The translations under genes were made by a program, and so were the position numbers. A DNA stretch of 10,202 nucleotides from JALZAH01 sp051000755 (GTDB lineage Bacteria; Actinomycetota; Acidimicrobiia; Acidimicrobiales; Palsa-688), in NCBI GenBank assembly GCA_051000755.1, contig JBPCNZ010000104.1, positions 1 through 10,202 on the forward strand, in the 5' to 3' direction. Position 1 is the first letter of the stretch. The number at the start of each line of letters is the position of its first letter. The notes beneath the pieces were generated by a model. That model had not been told where the DNA came from, did not search any database, and saw only the letters and a list, made by a program, of their open reading frames with translations. Of this stretch, positions 1-7,796 are shown piece by piece.

Positions 1-1
1 C

Positions 2-793
2 AATCCACCCGACGCGGATGTGGCCCGGGCCGTCGTGGCCCGGGCCACCCGCACCCCTGTCGTCGCCGCCCTGATCGGGCTGTCGGGGCTCTCGGGGCTC
101 TCCGGCGGCGGGCTCTCCGGCGGGGGGGCGGAGGGCCCGGTGGTCACCTCCACCCTGGAGGCGGGGGCCGCCGCCGCCCTGGGGATCCTCGGCGTGTCCG
201 TGCCCGGCGACATGGCACCGCTGCGCGCCGAGGTGGAAGCGGCCGGGGCCCGGCTGGACGACGAGCGGACCCTCGTCCATGGCCTGTTCTCCGGCGGAAC
301 CCTGTGCTACGAGTCGCTGGACCTGTTGGGCCGGGTGCTCGGGGAGGCGGTGTACTCCAACACCCCTCTCGACAAGCGCCACGGGCTGCCCGCCCCCGAC
401 GGGGCGCACGTCTGCCTGGACCTGGGCGAGGAGGAGTTCACCCAGGGGCGACCGCACCCGATGATCGACCCCGAGGCGCGCATCGAGCGCCTCCGGGAGG
501 TGGGCGACCGCACCGACGTGGCTGCCGTCCTCCTCGACGTGGTGCTCGGCTACGGGGCCCATGAGGACCCGGCGGGCACCCTCGCTCCGGTCTGCGAGGA
601 GATCATCGCCACGGGAGGACCGGCCATCGTCACCTACGTGCTGGGCACCGACGGCGACCCCCAGGGCCTCGACGCTCAACGCCAGCGCCTGCGCGACGCC
701 GGCTGCGTGGTCCCGCCGACCGCGGCCCGGGCTGCCCTCGCCGCCGCCGGGCTGGCCACCAGGCGTCCGGGTCTGGTCGACTCCCTTCCGTGA
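2..793 (+). CDS. fdrA: FdrA-family protein, C-terminal part (5' end outside window)
   Basis: The reading frame is open at the left edge; the first visible residues, NPPDADVARAVVARA, already fit the inside of FdrA, so the GTG at 20 is not the real start. Family hallmarks seen are the SGGTLCYE segment (about 290-313), FTQGRPHPMIDP (about 436-471), LLDVVLGYGAHEDPAG (about 529-576) and GTDGDPQ (about 646-666). FdrA resembles a succinyl-CoA-synthetase-like ligase. In E. coli it is reported as a subunit of oxamate carbamoyltransferase, which serves anaerobic allantoin nitrogen recovery; whether that reaction holds here is inference. The stop overlaps the next start by 4 bases (GTGA, 790-793), suggesting translational coupling. 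A Gly-Leu-Ser repeat (77-127) sits where the family normally has a short strand-turn. The 264 visible codons are roughly half of a usual FdrA of about 500-550 residues. Confidence 0.88.
   Translation, partial: NPPDADVARAVVARATRTPVVAALIGLSGLSGLSGGGLSGGGAEGPVVTSTLEAGAAAALGILGVSVPGDMAPLRAEVEAAGARLDDERTLVHGLFSGGTLCYESLDLLGRVLGEAVYSNTPLDKRHGLPAPDGAHVCLDLGEEEFTQGRPHPMIDPEARIERLREVGDRTDVAAVLLDVVLGYGAHEDPAGTLAPVCEEIIATGGPAIVTYVLGTDGDPQGLDAQRQRLRDAGCVVPPTAARAALAAAGLATRRPGLVDSLP
77..127 (+). repeat. imperfect 9-base tandem repeat inside fdrA
   Basis: Units of the type GGGCTCTCG (GGGCTGTCG, GGGCTCTCG, GGGCTCTCC) run in tandem and then degrade into GGC/GGG-rich codons. They encode a Gly-Leu-Ser then Gly-rich low-complexity stretch of about 17 residues in frame. 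It probably arose by replication slippage. Because the unit is a multiple of three, the frame is kept. Confidence 0.75.
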
Positions 794-1971
794 GCCAGGC
801 CCCCGCCGGCCCCCCGGTGGCCCTGGCCACGTACTCGACCAAGCCCCGGGGCGGTGTGGTCCACACCCTGGCCGTGGCCGAGGCGCTCGGCGCCCTCGGA
901 GCCGACGTCGAGGTGATGGCTCTGGGCCGGCCCGGGGGCACGTTCTACCGGCACGTCTCCGTGCCGATCAGGCTCTTCACCCCACCCTCGCGGGCCGGAA
1001 CGCTCGCGCAGCGGGTCTTCGATTCGGTCGACGCCCTGGCCGGGGGGCTGACGGCCATGGGCGACGACGTGTCGCCCATCGTCCACACCCAGGACTGCAT
1101 CTCCGCCCGGGCGGCGTGCCGGGTCCGTGACGCCGGCGCACCCATCACCGTGGTCCGCACCGTGCACCATGTCGACGACTTCTCCACCCCGGCGCTGATC
1201 ACCTGTCAGCGGCAGGCCATCCTCGAGCCCGACCGGATCCTGGTCGTGTCGGCGACCTGGAAGCGCATCCTGGCCGACGACTACGGCGTCAACGCCGAGA
1301 TCGTGCCCAACGGGGTCGACAACGACCTGTTCTCCGCCGTCCCCTCCCCGGCCACCACCGCCGGCTTGCGGGCCAAGGTGGGCGCCACCGACCGGTTCCT
1401 GTTTCTGGCCGTCGGCGGCGTCGAACCCCGCAAGGGCAGCGACCATCTGGTTCGCGCCCTGGCCAGGGTCAAGGCGGCCGGCGGCCAGGCCGTGCTCGCG
1501 GTGGTCGGTGGCCACTCGTTCCAGGACCACGCCGCGTACCGCACCGGCGTCCTCGACGGCCTGCCCGAGCTGGGCCTGGAGCTCGGGGTCGACGTGGTGA
1601 TGGTCGGCACCGTCGATGCCGACGAGCTGCAGGCGTGGTACCACGCGGCCGACGCACTGGCCTTCCCCTCCGTCAACGAGGGATGGGGCCTGGCCGTGCT
1701 CGAGGCCATGGCCGCGGGGTTGCCGGTGGTGACCAGCGACCTACCCGTGTTCCGGGAGTACCTGACCCCCGGCGTGGACGCCCTCCTGGTCCCGCCCGGC
1801 GATGACGCCGCCCTCGCCGGCGCCCTGACCACGCTCATGACCGACGCCGGCGAACGAGCCCGACTGGCCGCTGTCGGCAGGACCGTGGCCGCCCGCTACG
1901 GCTGGGATGCCAGCGCCCGGCGCCACCTCGACCTGTACCGATCTCTGGCTCTCTCGGGTCGAACGGTGTAA
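790..1971 (+). CDS. MSMEG_0565-type family 4 glycosyltransferase (GT-B fold)
   Basis: This predicted cytoplasmic glycosyltransferase moves a sugar from a nucleotide-sugar donor to an unknown acceptor. The 393 residues fit a GT-B enzyme. The N-terminal acceptor domain opens with TYSTKPRGGVVHTLAVAEAL (residues 14-33), a signature I associate with the MSMEG_0565 family. The donor domain has the FLFLAVGGVEPRKGSDHL segment (about 203-220) and the EX7E motif in EGWGLAVLE (Glu297 and Glu305). No signal peptide or membrane helix is visible. The GTG start is chosen because it overlaps the fdrA stop as GTGA and places the first Rossmann strand about ten residues in; no strong ribosome binding site is seen, which fits coupling. 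MSMEG_0565 members occur in the Nit1 (nitrilase, radical SAM, acetyltransferase) cluster linked to nitrogen starvation. A second family of that cluster lies at 8122-8607. Confidence 0.88.
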   Translation: MSQAPAGPPVALATYSTKPRGGVVHTLAVAEALGALGADVEVMALGRPGGTFYRHVSVPIRLFTPPSRAGTLAQRVFDSVDALAGGLTAMGDDVSPIVHTQDCISARAACRVRDAGAPITVVRTVHHVDDFSTPALITCQRQAILEPDRILVVSATWKRILADDYGVNAEIVPNGVDNDLFSAVPSPATTAGLRAKVGATDRFLFLAVGGVEPRKGSDHLVRALARVKAAGGQAVLAVVGGHSFQDHAAYRTGVLDGLPELGLELGVDVVMVGTVDADELQAWYHAADALAFPSVNEGWGLAVLEAMAAGLPVVTSDLPVFREYLTPGVDALLVPPGDDAALAGALTTLMTDAGERARLAAVGRTVAARYGWDASARRHLDLYRSLALSGRTV

Positions 1972-1995
1972 GGCCGGGGGCCGTCGCCCCGGGCC
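1972..1995 (+). terminator. GC-rich hairpin just after the glycosyltransferase stop
   Basis: GGCCGGGG pairs with CCCCGGGCC (one bulged G) around a short CCGTCG-containing loop, starting one base after the TAA. No T-run follows, as is common in GC-rich actinobacteria. It would end the fdrA-glycosyltransferase transcript, but GC-rich hairpins arise easily by chance here. Confidence 0.4.
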
Positions 1996-2016
1996 GCCGT
2001 CATCGAAGGCCCGAAT

Positions 2017-2114
2017 GAACCGAATGTACCGGTGGAGTTGGCGTCGAGTTACCGAAGGTGTCGTCTGGTGGCACCAACGGTTCGCAACCCGAGGAGCACC
2101 GGTACGAACGGTTC
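2017..2114. repeat. 18-base inverted repeat with 62-base spacer, candidate operator
   Basis: Arm 2017-2034 (GAACCGAATGTACCGGTG) and arm 2097-2114 (CACCGGTACGAACGGTTC) are inverted copies that match at 15 of 18 positions, with the three mismatches together in the middle. The spacer holds a further CGGTTC (2078-2083) and an 11-base palindrome TGGTGGCACCA (2066-2076) near the centre. Arm 1 is itself preceded by a 9-base near-tandem repeat (CCGAATGAA/CCGAATGTA, 2011-2028). The layout suits a multi-site operator for the regulator downstream, but a cruciform or an insertion relic is possible. Confidence 0.6.
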
Positions 2115-2158
2115 AGGCCGGACCGCAGGATCCTTCGGTGGTGGCCCGGCTCGGGAAC

Positions 2159-2225
2159 CGCCCCCGACCCCTCCGCCCCAGCCTCCGCCCCGCCCCCGAC
2201 CGCCCCGCCACCGACCCCCGCCCCG
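2159..2225. repeat. C-rich tract, G-quadruplex-prone on the minus strand
   Basis: Eight runs of four or five C within 67 bases, separated by one to six bases, leave the complementary strand able to form G-quadruplexes. In one frame it would encode a Pro/Ala-rich stretch, but that frame does not match the regulator frame that follows. Confidence 0.6.
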
Positions 2226-2350
2226 GTCTGCGAAGCGCCCGGGCCCAGAGCGGATGGGAGACCCCCGGCAAACACCCGCAGCGAGCACGTTTCTCGGACT
2301 GTTCACGACCTGAGCGACGAGGGGACGCCGGGTGGACGCACACTGAGGGG

Positions 2351-5300
2351 GTGAACGGTCCCCGGAACCCGGACGGGTCCACGCATCGAGCCCCGGGCCC
2401 TACCGGCGCGGGGTCCGTCAGGGTCCAGCTCATCGGCCCGCTCGCCGTGCTCGTCGACGGGGAGGCGGCGGACATCCCGGCGGGCCGGGCCACCCAGCTG
2501 CTGGCCCTCCTCGCCCTCCACCAGGGCCGCTTCGTGTCGGCGGACGTCATCGTAGAGGCCCTCTGGGCCGATCCCCAGCCGTCCGCCTACCAAGGGGTGG
2601 CATCGCTGGTCAGCCGCCTCCGCCGGGCCATCGGTCGACACACCATCGAGGGCGATCGCCACGGCTACCGCCTGGCGGCCGAAGCGGAAACCGACCTGGG
2701 CGAGATCGAGGACCTGGTCGGCGTGGCCGGCGACCACCTGCGGGCCGGTCACCCGGCCCGGGCCGCCACCCCCGCGACCCGCGCCCTGGCCCTCCTCGAA
2801 CGAGGCCACCTGCTCGAGGCCTACCCGGATGCACCGTGGGCCGACGATGCCCGCCGGGTCCTCGAACGCCAGCACCGCCAGGCCTGGGAGGTCGGGTGGT
2901 CGGCCGGTTCCCAGATCGGGGACCACGCCCTGGCCGCCGAGCTGGCGGAGGCGGCCCTGGCCGCCGATGAGCTCGACGAGGCCGCCACCGTGGCGGCCAT
3001 GACCGCATGGAGCGCCCTGGGCCGGGTGGGGCGGGCCGACGCCGCTGGTCAAGGCCCTGGCCGGACAGTTGGGGCTGGCCCCCGGCGATGAGACCAGGCG
3101 GAGTCACGAGAGCCTGGCGGCGCCGACCGGTGATCGCCCGTCGCCCCCGGGGCGACCGGCAGGACCCGCCCCAGACCCGACGCCCCCGGCACGACCGGCC
3201 CCAGAGCCGGCGCCGGCAGGGCGAGGCCCAGTGACGGTGCCCGTCGGCCGCGCCGCGTCCATGGACGCCCTGCTCGGCGCCTGGGTCGACGCCCAGAGGG
3301 GATGCCGGCTGGCCGTGGTCAGGGGCGTGACCGGAGCCGGCAAGTCGTACCTGGTGGATGCTGTGGCCCGCCAGGTCGCCGCCCGGGGCGGCCTCGTCCT
3401 GCACGCCTCGGGACGATGGGCCGAGCGTTCGGTGTTCCTCCACCCCCTGGTCGAGGTGATCGCCGACCACCTCGAAGAGCTCCACGCCGATCCCCACGAT
3501 TCCCTTATCGCCGGGTGGGAAGGAGCCCTCCACCAGTTGCTCCCCGACACCATCCCCGGACCGACCGGATACGGGCAGCTGTCGCCAGAGCTCGAACACC
3601 GCCAGTCCCTTCAGGCGGTGGCCGCGGTCCTGGGCCGCATCGCCGCCCGGCATCCCACCTTGCTGATCGTGGAGAACCTCCACCACACCGCGGCCTCCGC
3701 CCTCGAAGCGATCGACCTGGCCCGCTCCACCCTGCATACCGCCCCGCTGCTCATCGTCGGCACCGTGCGGGTCGAGCCCGGTCTCGACCTCTCCGATCTG
3801 CTCGCCCAGGTCGACGTCGCGGTCGAGGTCGGGGCGTTCGACCTGGAGGCCACCGCCACCCTGGCCGAGGCCGCCGGTGTCGGCCGTCTGGCCGAGGCCA
3901 TCCACGAGGCGACGGGCGGTGATCCCCTCTTCGTCGTCGAAGCCATCCGCCTGGCCGCCGAGGCCGGTACCGACGTAGCCCTCGACGCGCTGGCCGGCTC
4001 TGTCCGCGACGTGGTGGAGCAACGCACGCGCCGTTGTGGCTCCGACGTCGACGAGTTGCTGCGCCTGGCTGCCACCTACGGTGCCGTGTTCGACCTCGAC
4101 GACGTCGCCGAACTGGGGTCCCTCTCCCCCGAGGATGCCGCCCGGCGGGCCGATCGGGCGCTGGCCGCCGGCCTGGTCACGGTGCGCCAGGACCGCTTCG
4201 CGTTCGCCAGCAAGGTCCTGCGCGACGTGCTGTACTCGTCCACCCCGCCACCTATCCGCGTCAGCCGTCACCGACGGGCTGCGCTCGGCGCCCCCACCCC
4301 CGAGGCCAGAGCCCGCCACCTCGACGCCGCCGGCCAGCACGACGCCGCCACCGAGGCGTGGACCGAGGGGGCCGACGACGCCCGCCGCCGGTTCGCCAAC
4401 CGGGACGCCGACCGGCTGCTGAGCGCCGCGCTCGCGTCCGCGATGGGGGCGGGTAGCGACCGGCGGAGCATCGAGTTGTTGATGACCCGGGCGGCGGTGC
4501 GGGTCGACCTGGTCCGCTACGGCGACGCCCGCGCCGACCTTGACCTCGCCCTGCAACGAGCCAGGGACCTCGGGGCCGTCGATCTCGAAGCCCGCTCCCT
4601 GTCCGGGTTGGGCTGGGCCGCCTACTACGCCCGGGACGCAGAGATGGCCTCCGATTACGCGGTTCGGGCACTCGTCTGGCCGAGGCGGCGGCGTCCGCCC
4701 CCAGAGCCCTTCCCGGGGCTCTGGTCCTCCTCGGTCGGGTTCGGCACTGGGCCGGGGACATCGACGGCGCCGCCGACGCCTATCGGCTGGCCCTCGACAC
4801 CGAGCCTGACACCCTCACGGAGGCGTCCGTCCTCAGCTGCCTCGGAGCTCTCCTCGAGCACGGGGACCGCTATCCGGAGGCGATCGAGGTGCTGGACCGG
4901 GCCCTCGCCGCCTCCGAGACCACCTCGTCGTCGCGCTCCCTGCTTCGGGCCCTGTTCTTCGCCGGGCTGGCCCGCGCCAACGCCGGCGACCTGGCCGGAG
5001 CCTGCCGGGTCCTCGAACGCAAGCGGGCCATCCTCGAGCGCTACGACCTTCACTTCTACCGGGCCCGCACGGCAACCGCCCTGTCGTGGGTGTGGCGGGA
5101 ACTGGGGGAGTTGGGCCGGGCCGAGGAGTTGGCCGCCCAGGCCCTGGAGGAATCACTGACCGTCGACGCCGGGGTCCTCCAGACCGAGCAGGAGCTCCAC
5201 GCCCATCAGGCGCTGGCCGAGTGCTTCCTACGACGCGGCGACGCCTCCGCGGCCGGGGCCGCGCTCAAACGGGCATCGACCACCTTGCAGGCCTGGTTGC

Positions 5301-5612
5301 CGTTCCGTTGGCGGGGCGAGCTACGCCAGGTCGAGCTGGAGACCAGGCTGGAACCGGGCCGGGTCCCCCAGCTCCTCGACCTGGCCCGTTCGCGAGGTTC
5401 GGCCAAGTACGAGGCCCTGGCCCTGGCTCACCTGGGCCGTGCGGACCTGGCCACGCCGTGTGGCCGTGCGGACCGGTTCCCTCCTGCTGGTCGCCCAGGT
5501 GGCCGGTCCCGAACAGGCGGCCCGCGCCGCCGCCGACCTGGCCGCGCGACTGCCGGCCGATCTCCGGGAGCACTTCGTGCGCCACAGCCCAACCGGCCTG
5601 CTCCTGCGGTGA
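2351..5612 (+). pseudogene. SARP/BTAD regulator with ATPase and helical repeats, broken by three frameshifts
   Basis: Rejoined, this is a transcriptional regulator of about 1086 residues. An OmpR-like winged helix (about 23-108, with ALWADPQPSA and a final GDRHGYRLA) is followed by a BTAD helical domain (about 115-255) and a Pro-rich linker. Next is a STAND/AAA-like ATPase with Walker A GVTGAGKS (about 325-332) and Walker B-like LLIVEN (about 437-442), then TPR-like helices to the C-terminus; no LuxR domain follows. Three one-base indels break it. An extra G at about 3044 shifts the frame between RADA and LVKALAGQLGLAP. A base is missing near 4671-4675 before LAEAAASAPRALPGAL. An extra T lies at about 5459 before VAVRTGSLLLVAQV. 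Homology-like sequence resumes exactly after each, and no nonsense codon occurs in the corrected frame. The GTG at 2351 is the nearest in-frame start to the winged helix; its GAGGGG is too close to be a normal ribosome binding site, so the start is uncertain. It is either a young pseudogene or affected by sequence errors. Confidence 0.8.
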
Positions 5613-5704
5613 GCCGGTGGGCGAACACGTTCTGGGCATCCGATGCGCCTACTCAGATCCCCCTTTCGGCCACAACGCGTGCGCCGACCTGATGCCGGGT
5701 GCGT

Positions 5705-6373
5705 TCAGAGGGGGCGCAGCGCCAGCCACACGGCCCGGGCCGGCGCCGACGTCGGGTTGCGCCACCGGTGGGGCCGATCGGTCCGCCAGTGCAGCGAATC
5801 CCCCTCGGCCAGGCGGAACGTCTCCCCGTCCACGTCGATCTCGAAGGTCTCGTCGAGGACGAGCACCAGTTCCTCCCCGGGATGCTCCATAGGCCGCCGA
5901 CCGCTGGACGCTCCCGGCTCCACGGTGGCCACCGCTCCGGCAACGAAGAAGCGGCCGTAGGGACCGGAGATCCCGGCCAGGTCGATGCCCTGATGGGACG
6001 TGTACACGGTGCGGCGGTCGTCGGCGCTGGTGAAGGACACGGGCCGGTTGTCGGGCTGCTCCTCCTCGACGAAATAGGAGACGGGGCGGTTGAGGGCGCC
6101 GGCCAGCTTGAGCAGGGTGGTGATGGTGGGGACCATCCCGTTGCGCTCGATCTTGTGGATGGCGGCCGCGGAAACGTCCGAGCGATCGGCGAGCTGCTGG
6201 AGGGACAGGCCCCGCTGGGCTCGCAGCTCCCGGAGCTTGGGACCGATCGAGTTGACGATGTCCTTGAGGCCGGCGGCGCCCGGGTCCGCAGCCAGATCCG
6301 TCGGTCCTGGCCCGGCCACGCTCGTCTGGGTTTTCTGAGGTGTCATCTTCACCGGCCCCTTTTGACGAGACAT
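5705..6373 (-). CDS. XRE-family regulator with C-terminal cupin domain
   Basis: This 222-residue protein has a helix-turn-helix at about residues 45-100 (LRELRAQRGLSLQQLADRS, then SAAAIHKIERNG and a PVSYFVEEE exit) and a cupin at about 150-222. The cupin keeps HPGEELVLVLDETFEIDVDG and a later HWRTDRPHRWRN segment, so only part of the metal-ligand set is visible. Such proteins bind DNA through the first domain and are thought to sense a small ligand or metal in the cupin. It is divergent from the flavoprotein at 6457 with 83 bases between, so it probably controls that gene and itself. The ATG at 6373 gives the longest frame and has only a weak GAAG ahead. The internal ATG at 6346 (Met10) has a better AAAAGGGG nine bases upstream and may be the true start. 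The ligand is not predictable. Confidence 0.88.
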   Translation of the reverse strand: MSRQKGPVKMTPQKTQTSVAGPGPTDLAADPGAAGLKDIVNSIGPKLRELRAQRGLSLQQLADRSDVSAAAIHKIERNGMVPTITTLLKLAGALNRPVSYFVEEEQPDNRPVSFTSADDRRTVYTSHQGIDLAGISGPYGRFFVAGAVATVEPGASSGRRPMEHPGEELVLVLDETFEIDVDGETFRLAEGDSLHWRTDRPHRWRNPTSAPARAVWLALRPL

Positions 6374-6382
6374 CCGACTTCA

Positions 6383-6398
6383 TAGGAAAGTAGGAATG
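6383..6398. promoter_or_regulatory. tandem TAGGAAAG/TAGGAATG operator candidate
   Basis: Two 8-base direct repeats differing at one base lie head to tail, where the -35 box of the plus promoter would fall and just upstream of the regulator's own start. This position fits a binding site for the XRE-cupin protein, repressing both directions. The A/T content stands out from the surrounding GC-rich DNA. Confidence 0.5.
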
Positions 6399-6442
6399 AC
6401 GTAGCGTATAGTGAACGCCACGACCGGAAACAGTACCCGACG

Positions 6443-6450
6443 AAAGGGGA
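6443..6450 (+). promoter_or_regulatory. ribosome binding site of the flavoprotein gene
   Basis: AAAGGGGA ends six bases before the ATG at 6457. This is the clearest plus-strand Shine-Dalgarno in the window and fixes the start. Confidence 0.75.
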
Positions 6451-6456
6451 CACGGG

Positions 6457-7791
6457 ATGCCTTCCAGGACGGTGATCGTCGGTGCGGGTGGTGCCGGAAT
6501 GGGCGCGGCCGGCCAAGCCAAGGCGATGGACCCGAATGGTGAGATCCTCGTCTACACCGAATACGAGGACGCCGCCTACAGCCCGTGCGGTATTCCGTAC
6601 GTGCACGGCGAGGAGATCCCTGATTTCGAGCGGTTGTTCCTGGCCACCAAGGAGCACTACCAGGAGCAGGGCATCGACGTCCGCTACCAGACCAGGGTGG
6701 AGTCGGTAGACCTCGGAGCCAAGAAGATCGAGGTCGACGGCGTGGGCTCGGTCGACTACGACAACCTGGTCCTGGCCACAGGATGGAACTACGCCGACCC
6801 CGGCGTCCCCGGCGGCGACCTCGAAGGCCTCTACTACGTGAAGAACATCCGGCAGGCCATGGAGTGGGACAAGGTGCTCGACACCGTCCAGGTCGCGGTG
6901 GTCGTCGAAGCCGGGCCCCTCGGCCTGGAGATGACCACCGCCTTGACCCATCGGGGCATCGAAACCCACCTGGTCGACTCCCACCCGTGGTCGCTGTCGG
7001 AGGCCGCCGACCCCGACATCGTCGAGCCGGTCGAACAGTCGTGGACGGAGATGGGCGTGAAGATGCACTTCAACTGCGAGCTCAGGGAGTTCACCGGGGC
7101 CGAGGGCAAGCTCCGGGCCGTGCAGACCTCCGAAGGCGAGATCCCCTGTGACCTGGCCGTGATCAGCACCCACAAGGTTCCGAACAACCGGCTGGCGGAA
7201 GCGGCAGGGATCACCCTCGGGTCCACAGGCGGGATCGTCATCGACGAGCGCATGGCCACCTCAGCTCCGCACGTGTGGGCGGCGGGAGACTGTTGCGAGG
7301 TCGTTCATGGGGTGAATAGCGTCCCGCTCCAGGGTCTGTCCGGGAGTCACGCGTACGCTCAGGGCAAGGTGGCGGGCACCAATGCGGCCGGCGGAAACCG
7401 CAGGTACCAGCCGGTCTACGTCCCGTGGGGGATGGTGGCCGGCAAATGGATGATCGGCGGCGTCGCCTACGGCGAGACGCTGGCCACGGCCCTCGGCCTG
7501 CCCTACATCAGCGGCGTGGGCAACGGCATCTCCCGGGCCCGTTACTACCCCGGGGTGAAGACCCTGCGGGTCAAGGTGCTGGCCGAGCCCGACACCCTCC
7601 GGTTGATCGGCGCCCAGATGGTGGGCCAGGAGGGCATCAAGGAACGGGCGGACTTCCTGGCCTTGGCCGTCAAGACGGGGGTCACCCTCGAGGATCTGGC
7701 CACCATGGAGAATGTCTACTCCCCACCGATCGGGGCCCTCGGCGAGCCCATCGCCGCAGCCGCCCAGGCCGCCCTGGCGTCGCGGAAGTAA
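6457..7791 (+). CDS. FAD/NAD(P)-dependent disulfide-reductase-like oxidoreductase (CoA-disulfide reductase/NADH oxidase type)
   Basis: A 444-residue flavoprotein, the usual length for this family. The N-terminal FAD fold carries GAGGAG (residues 9-14). The redox cysteine is placed at Cys44 in YSPCGIPYVHG, the position of the single active-site Cys of CoA-disulfide reductases, NADH oxidases and persulfide reductases. A second Rossmann fold is expected at about 145-170; its GxGxxG reads EAGPLG, with Glu151 replacing the first Gly. The second FAD motif is HVWAAGDCCEV (about 271-281), and a dimerisation domain follows (about 330-440). Likely activity is NAD(P)H-dependent reduction of a disulfide, persulfide or oxygen in the cytoplasm; the substrate is unknown. 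It has its own promoter facing the XRE-cupin regulator and is followed five bases later by a small membrane protein, probably in one transcript. Confidence 0.9.
   Translation: MPSRTVIVGAGGAGMGAAGQAKAMDPNGEILVYTEYEDAAYSPCGIPYVHGEEIPDFERLFLATKEHYQEQGIDVRYQTRVESVDLGAKKIEVDGVGSVDYDNLVLATGWNYADPGVPGGDLEGLYYVKNIRQAMEWDKVLDTVQVAVVVEAGPLGLEMTTALTHRGIETHLVDSHPWSLSEAADPDIVEPVEQSWTEMGVKMHFNCELREFTGAEGKLRAVQTSEGEIPCDLAVISTHKVPNNRLAEAAGITLGSTGGIVIDERMATSAPHVWAAGDCCEVVHGVNSVPLQGLSGSHAYAQGKVAGTNAAGGNRRYQPVYVPWGMVAGKWMIGGVAYGETLATALGLPYISGVGNGISRARYYPGVKTLRVKVLAEPDTLRLIGAQMVGQEGIKERADFLALAVKTGVTLEDLATMENVYSPPIGALGEPIAAAAQAALASRK
7784..7788 (+). promoter_or_regulatory. ribosome binding site of the small membrane protein
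   Basis: GGAAG within the last codons of the flavoprotein gene lies eight bases before the ATG at 7797, supporting that start and co-transcription. Confidence 0.6.
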
Positions 7792-7796
7792 CCGGC

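Larger units (their letters stand above)
1996..2350. other. gene-free stretch upstream of the large regulator
   Basis: No open frame here shows a recognisable protein, although three frames stay open by chance in GC-rich DNA. The stretch holds a long inverted repeat (2017-2114), a C-rich tract (2159-2225) and presumably the promoter of the regulator at 2351. I could not pick convincing -35/-10 boxes. Confidence 0.6.
6374..6456. promoter_or_regulatory. divergent promoter region between regulator and flavoprotein
   Basis: TATAGT at 6407-6412 is a good plus-strand -10 box, with no clear -35 box. On the other strand the same core reads CTATAC, so the two promoters probably overlap. GCGT (6404-6407) and ACGC (6415-6418) form a small inverted repeat around the -10 box. 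The expected plus transcript would have a leader of about 40 bases. Confidence 0.6.

Noticed and set aside
676..1644. A 322-codon minus-strand open frame across fdrA and the glycosyltransferase.
   Set aside because: Both sense genes here are clear family members; the antisense translation has low-complexity content and no motif.
3041..3050. Programmed ribosomal frameshift as the explanation for the break at 3044.
   Set aside because: No slippery heptamer or following stem is evident, and two further shifts in the same gene make programmed shifting unlikely.
2610..4556. A 648-codon open frame on the minus strand.
   Set aside because: It lies antisense to the large regulator, has no recognisable motif, and consists of Gly/Arg/Pro-rich sequence typical of the mirror frame of GC-rich coding DNA.
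5649..6521. A 290-codon minus-strand frame overlapping the XRE-cupin gene.
   Set aside because: It runs through the divergent promoter and is a shadow of the XRE-cupin frame, with no domain of its own.
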